Shown one piece after another: positions 5,639 to 5,784 of a stretch of 5,784 nucleotides of DNA; position 1 is the first letter of the stretch; each line of letters opens with the position of its first letter. The stretch covers positions 1-5,784 of the forward strand of contig JABFRY010000163.1 in the NCBI GenBank assembly GCA_013140955.1. Direction: 5' to 3'. Position numbers and translations under genes: made by a program. Origin of the DNA: Acidobacteriota bacterium. Lineage in GTDB: Bacteria > Acidobacteriota > Vicinamibacteria > Vicinamibacterales > UBA2999. The notes beneath the pieces are model-generated. The model saw only the letters and a program-made list of their open reading frames with translations. It was not told where the DNA came from and did no database searches.

Positions 5639-5784
5639 TCACGCCACGGCCGCCTCGACCGCCGTGGCCTCCAGGGCACTGACGATCGCGTGGGCGTCGA
5701 GCACGTCGGTCACCTTCTGCTGCACGATCGCGGCGCCCATCACGCCCCGGCGGGACGAGTGCGTCGTGGCCTGCACCGGCTCGG
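5639..5784 (-). CDS. cheA: Chemotaxis histidine kinase CheA, C-terminal end (partial)
   Basis: Only the last 47 residues are in the window; the 5' part lies beyond the right edge. The reading frame ends in TGA at 5641-5639. The segment holds a GVMGAAIV strand, then VTDVLDAHAIV, which resembles the last strand and helix of the CheA regulatory (P5, CheW-like) domain, where receptor and CheW bind. CheA is the cytoplasmic kinase that phosphorylates CheY and CheB in response to receptor state. The call rests on this short tail and on cheW starting 20 bp downstream in the same direction. A CheW-like protein or another P5-ended kinase cannot be excluded, because the histidine phosphotransfer and ATPase domains are not visible. 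Confidence 0.72.
   Translation of the reverse strand, partial: EPVQATTHSSRRGVMGAAIVQQKVTDVLDAHAIVSALEATAVEAAVA

Noticed and set aside
1..5784. CRISPR arrays, tRNA or rRNA genes, insertion sequences, phage genes
   Set aside because: No short regularly spaced repeats, no RNA gene signatures and no transposase or terminal inverted repeats were seen. Nearly all bases are in chemotaxis genes.

Overview
This is a high-GC bacterial window in which every supported gene lies on the minus strand. It reads from right to left as one chemotaxis operon with almost no spare DNA. The order of transcription is: 3' end of cheA (cut by the right edge), cheW, a 666-residue soluble chemoreceptor, a single-domain cheY, cheB, cheR and cheX. 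Gaps between genes are 16-23 bp, except for 63 bp before the receptor and 147 bp between the receptor and cheY. The left 69 bases hold Shine-Dalgarno-like sequence that probably serves a further gene starting just outside the window. GC content, third-position bias and gene order do not fit an enteric bacterium. A soil or environmental lineage such as Acidobacteriota or a former deltaproteobacterial group is plausible, but I cannot place it from sequence alone.

The genes form a complete signalling and adaptation set. CheA and CheW couple a receptor to phosphorylation of CheY. CheR and CheB set receptor methylation. CheX is a CheY-P phosphatase of the CheC/CheX/FliY family and takes the place of CheZ. 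CheR, CheB, CheY, CheW and CheX all keep their key residues, so the system looks functional.

The centre of interest is the receptor. It has no membrane segment and no HAMP domain. It starts with a full group I truncated (2/2) haemoglobin with all haem-pocket residues present. Two tandem PAS domains follow, about two-thirds identical and offset by exactly 120 residues. A methyl-accepting signalling hairpin with four candidate methylation sites ends the protein. Both PAS domains carry the His and Trp that mark the haem-binding PAS of Aer2-type receptors, so one polypeptide could hold three haems. At the seam between globin and PAS-MCP there is an in-frame ATG preceded by AAGGAG at 6-base spacing. 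This is as good a ribosome site as any true start in the operon. It suggests that two adjacent genes fused, or that the locus makes both a long globin-bearing receptor and a 529-residue globin-free one. Two GC-rich hairpins flank the receptor gene.
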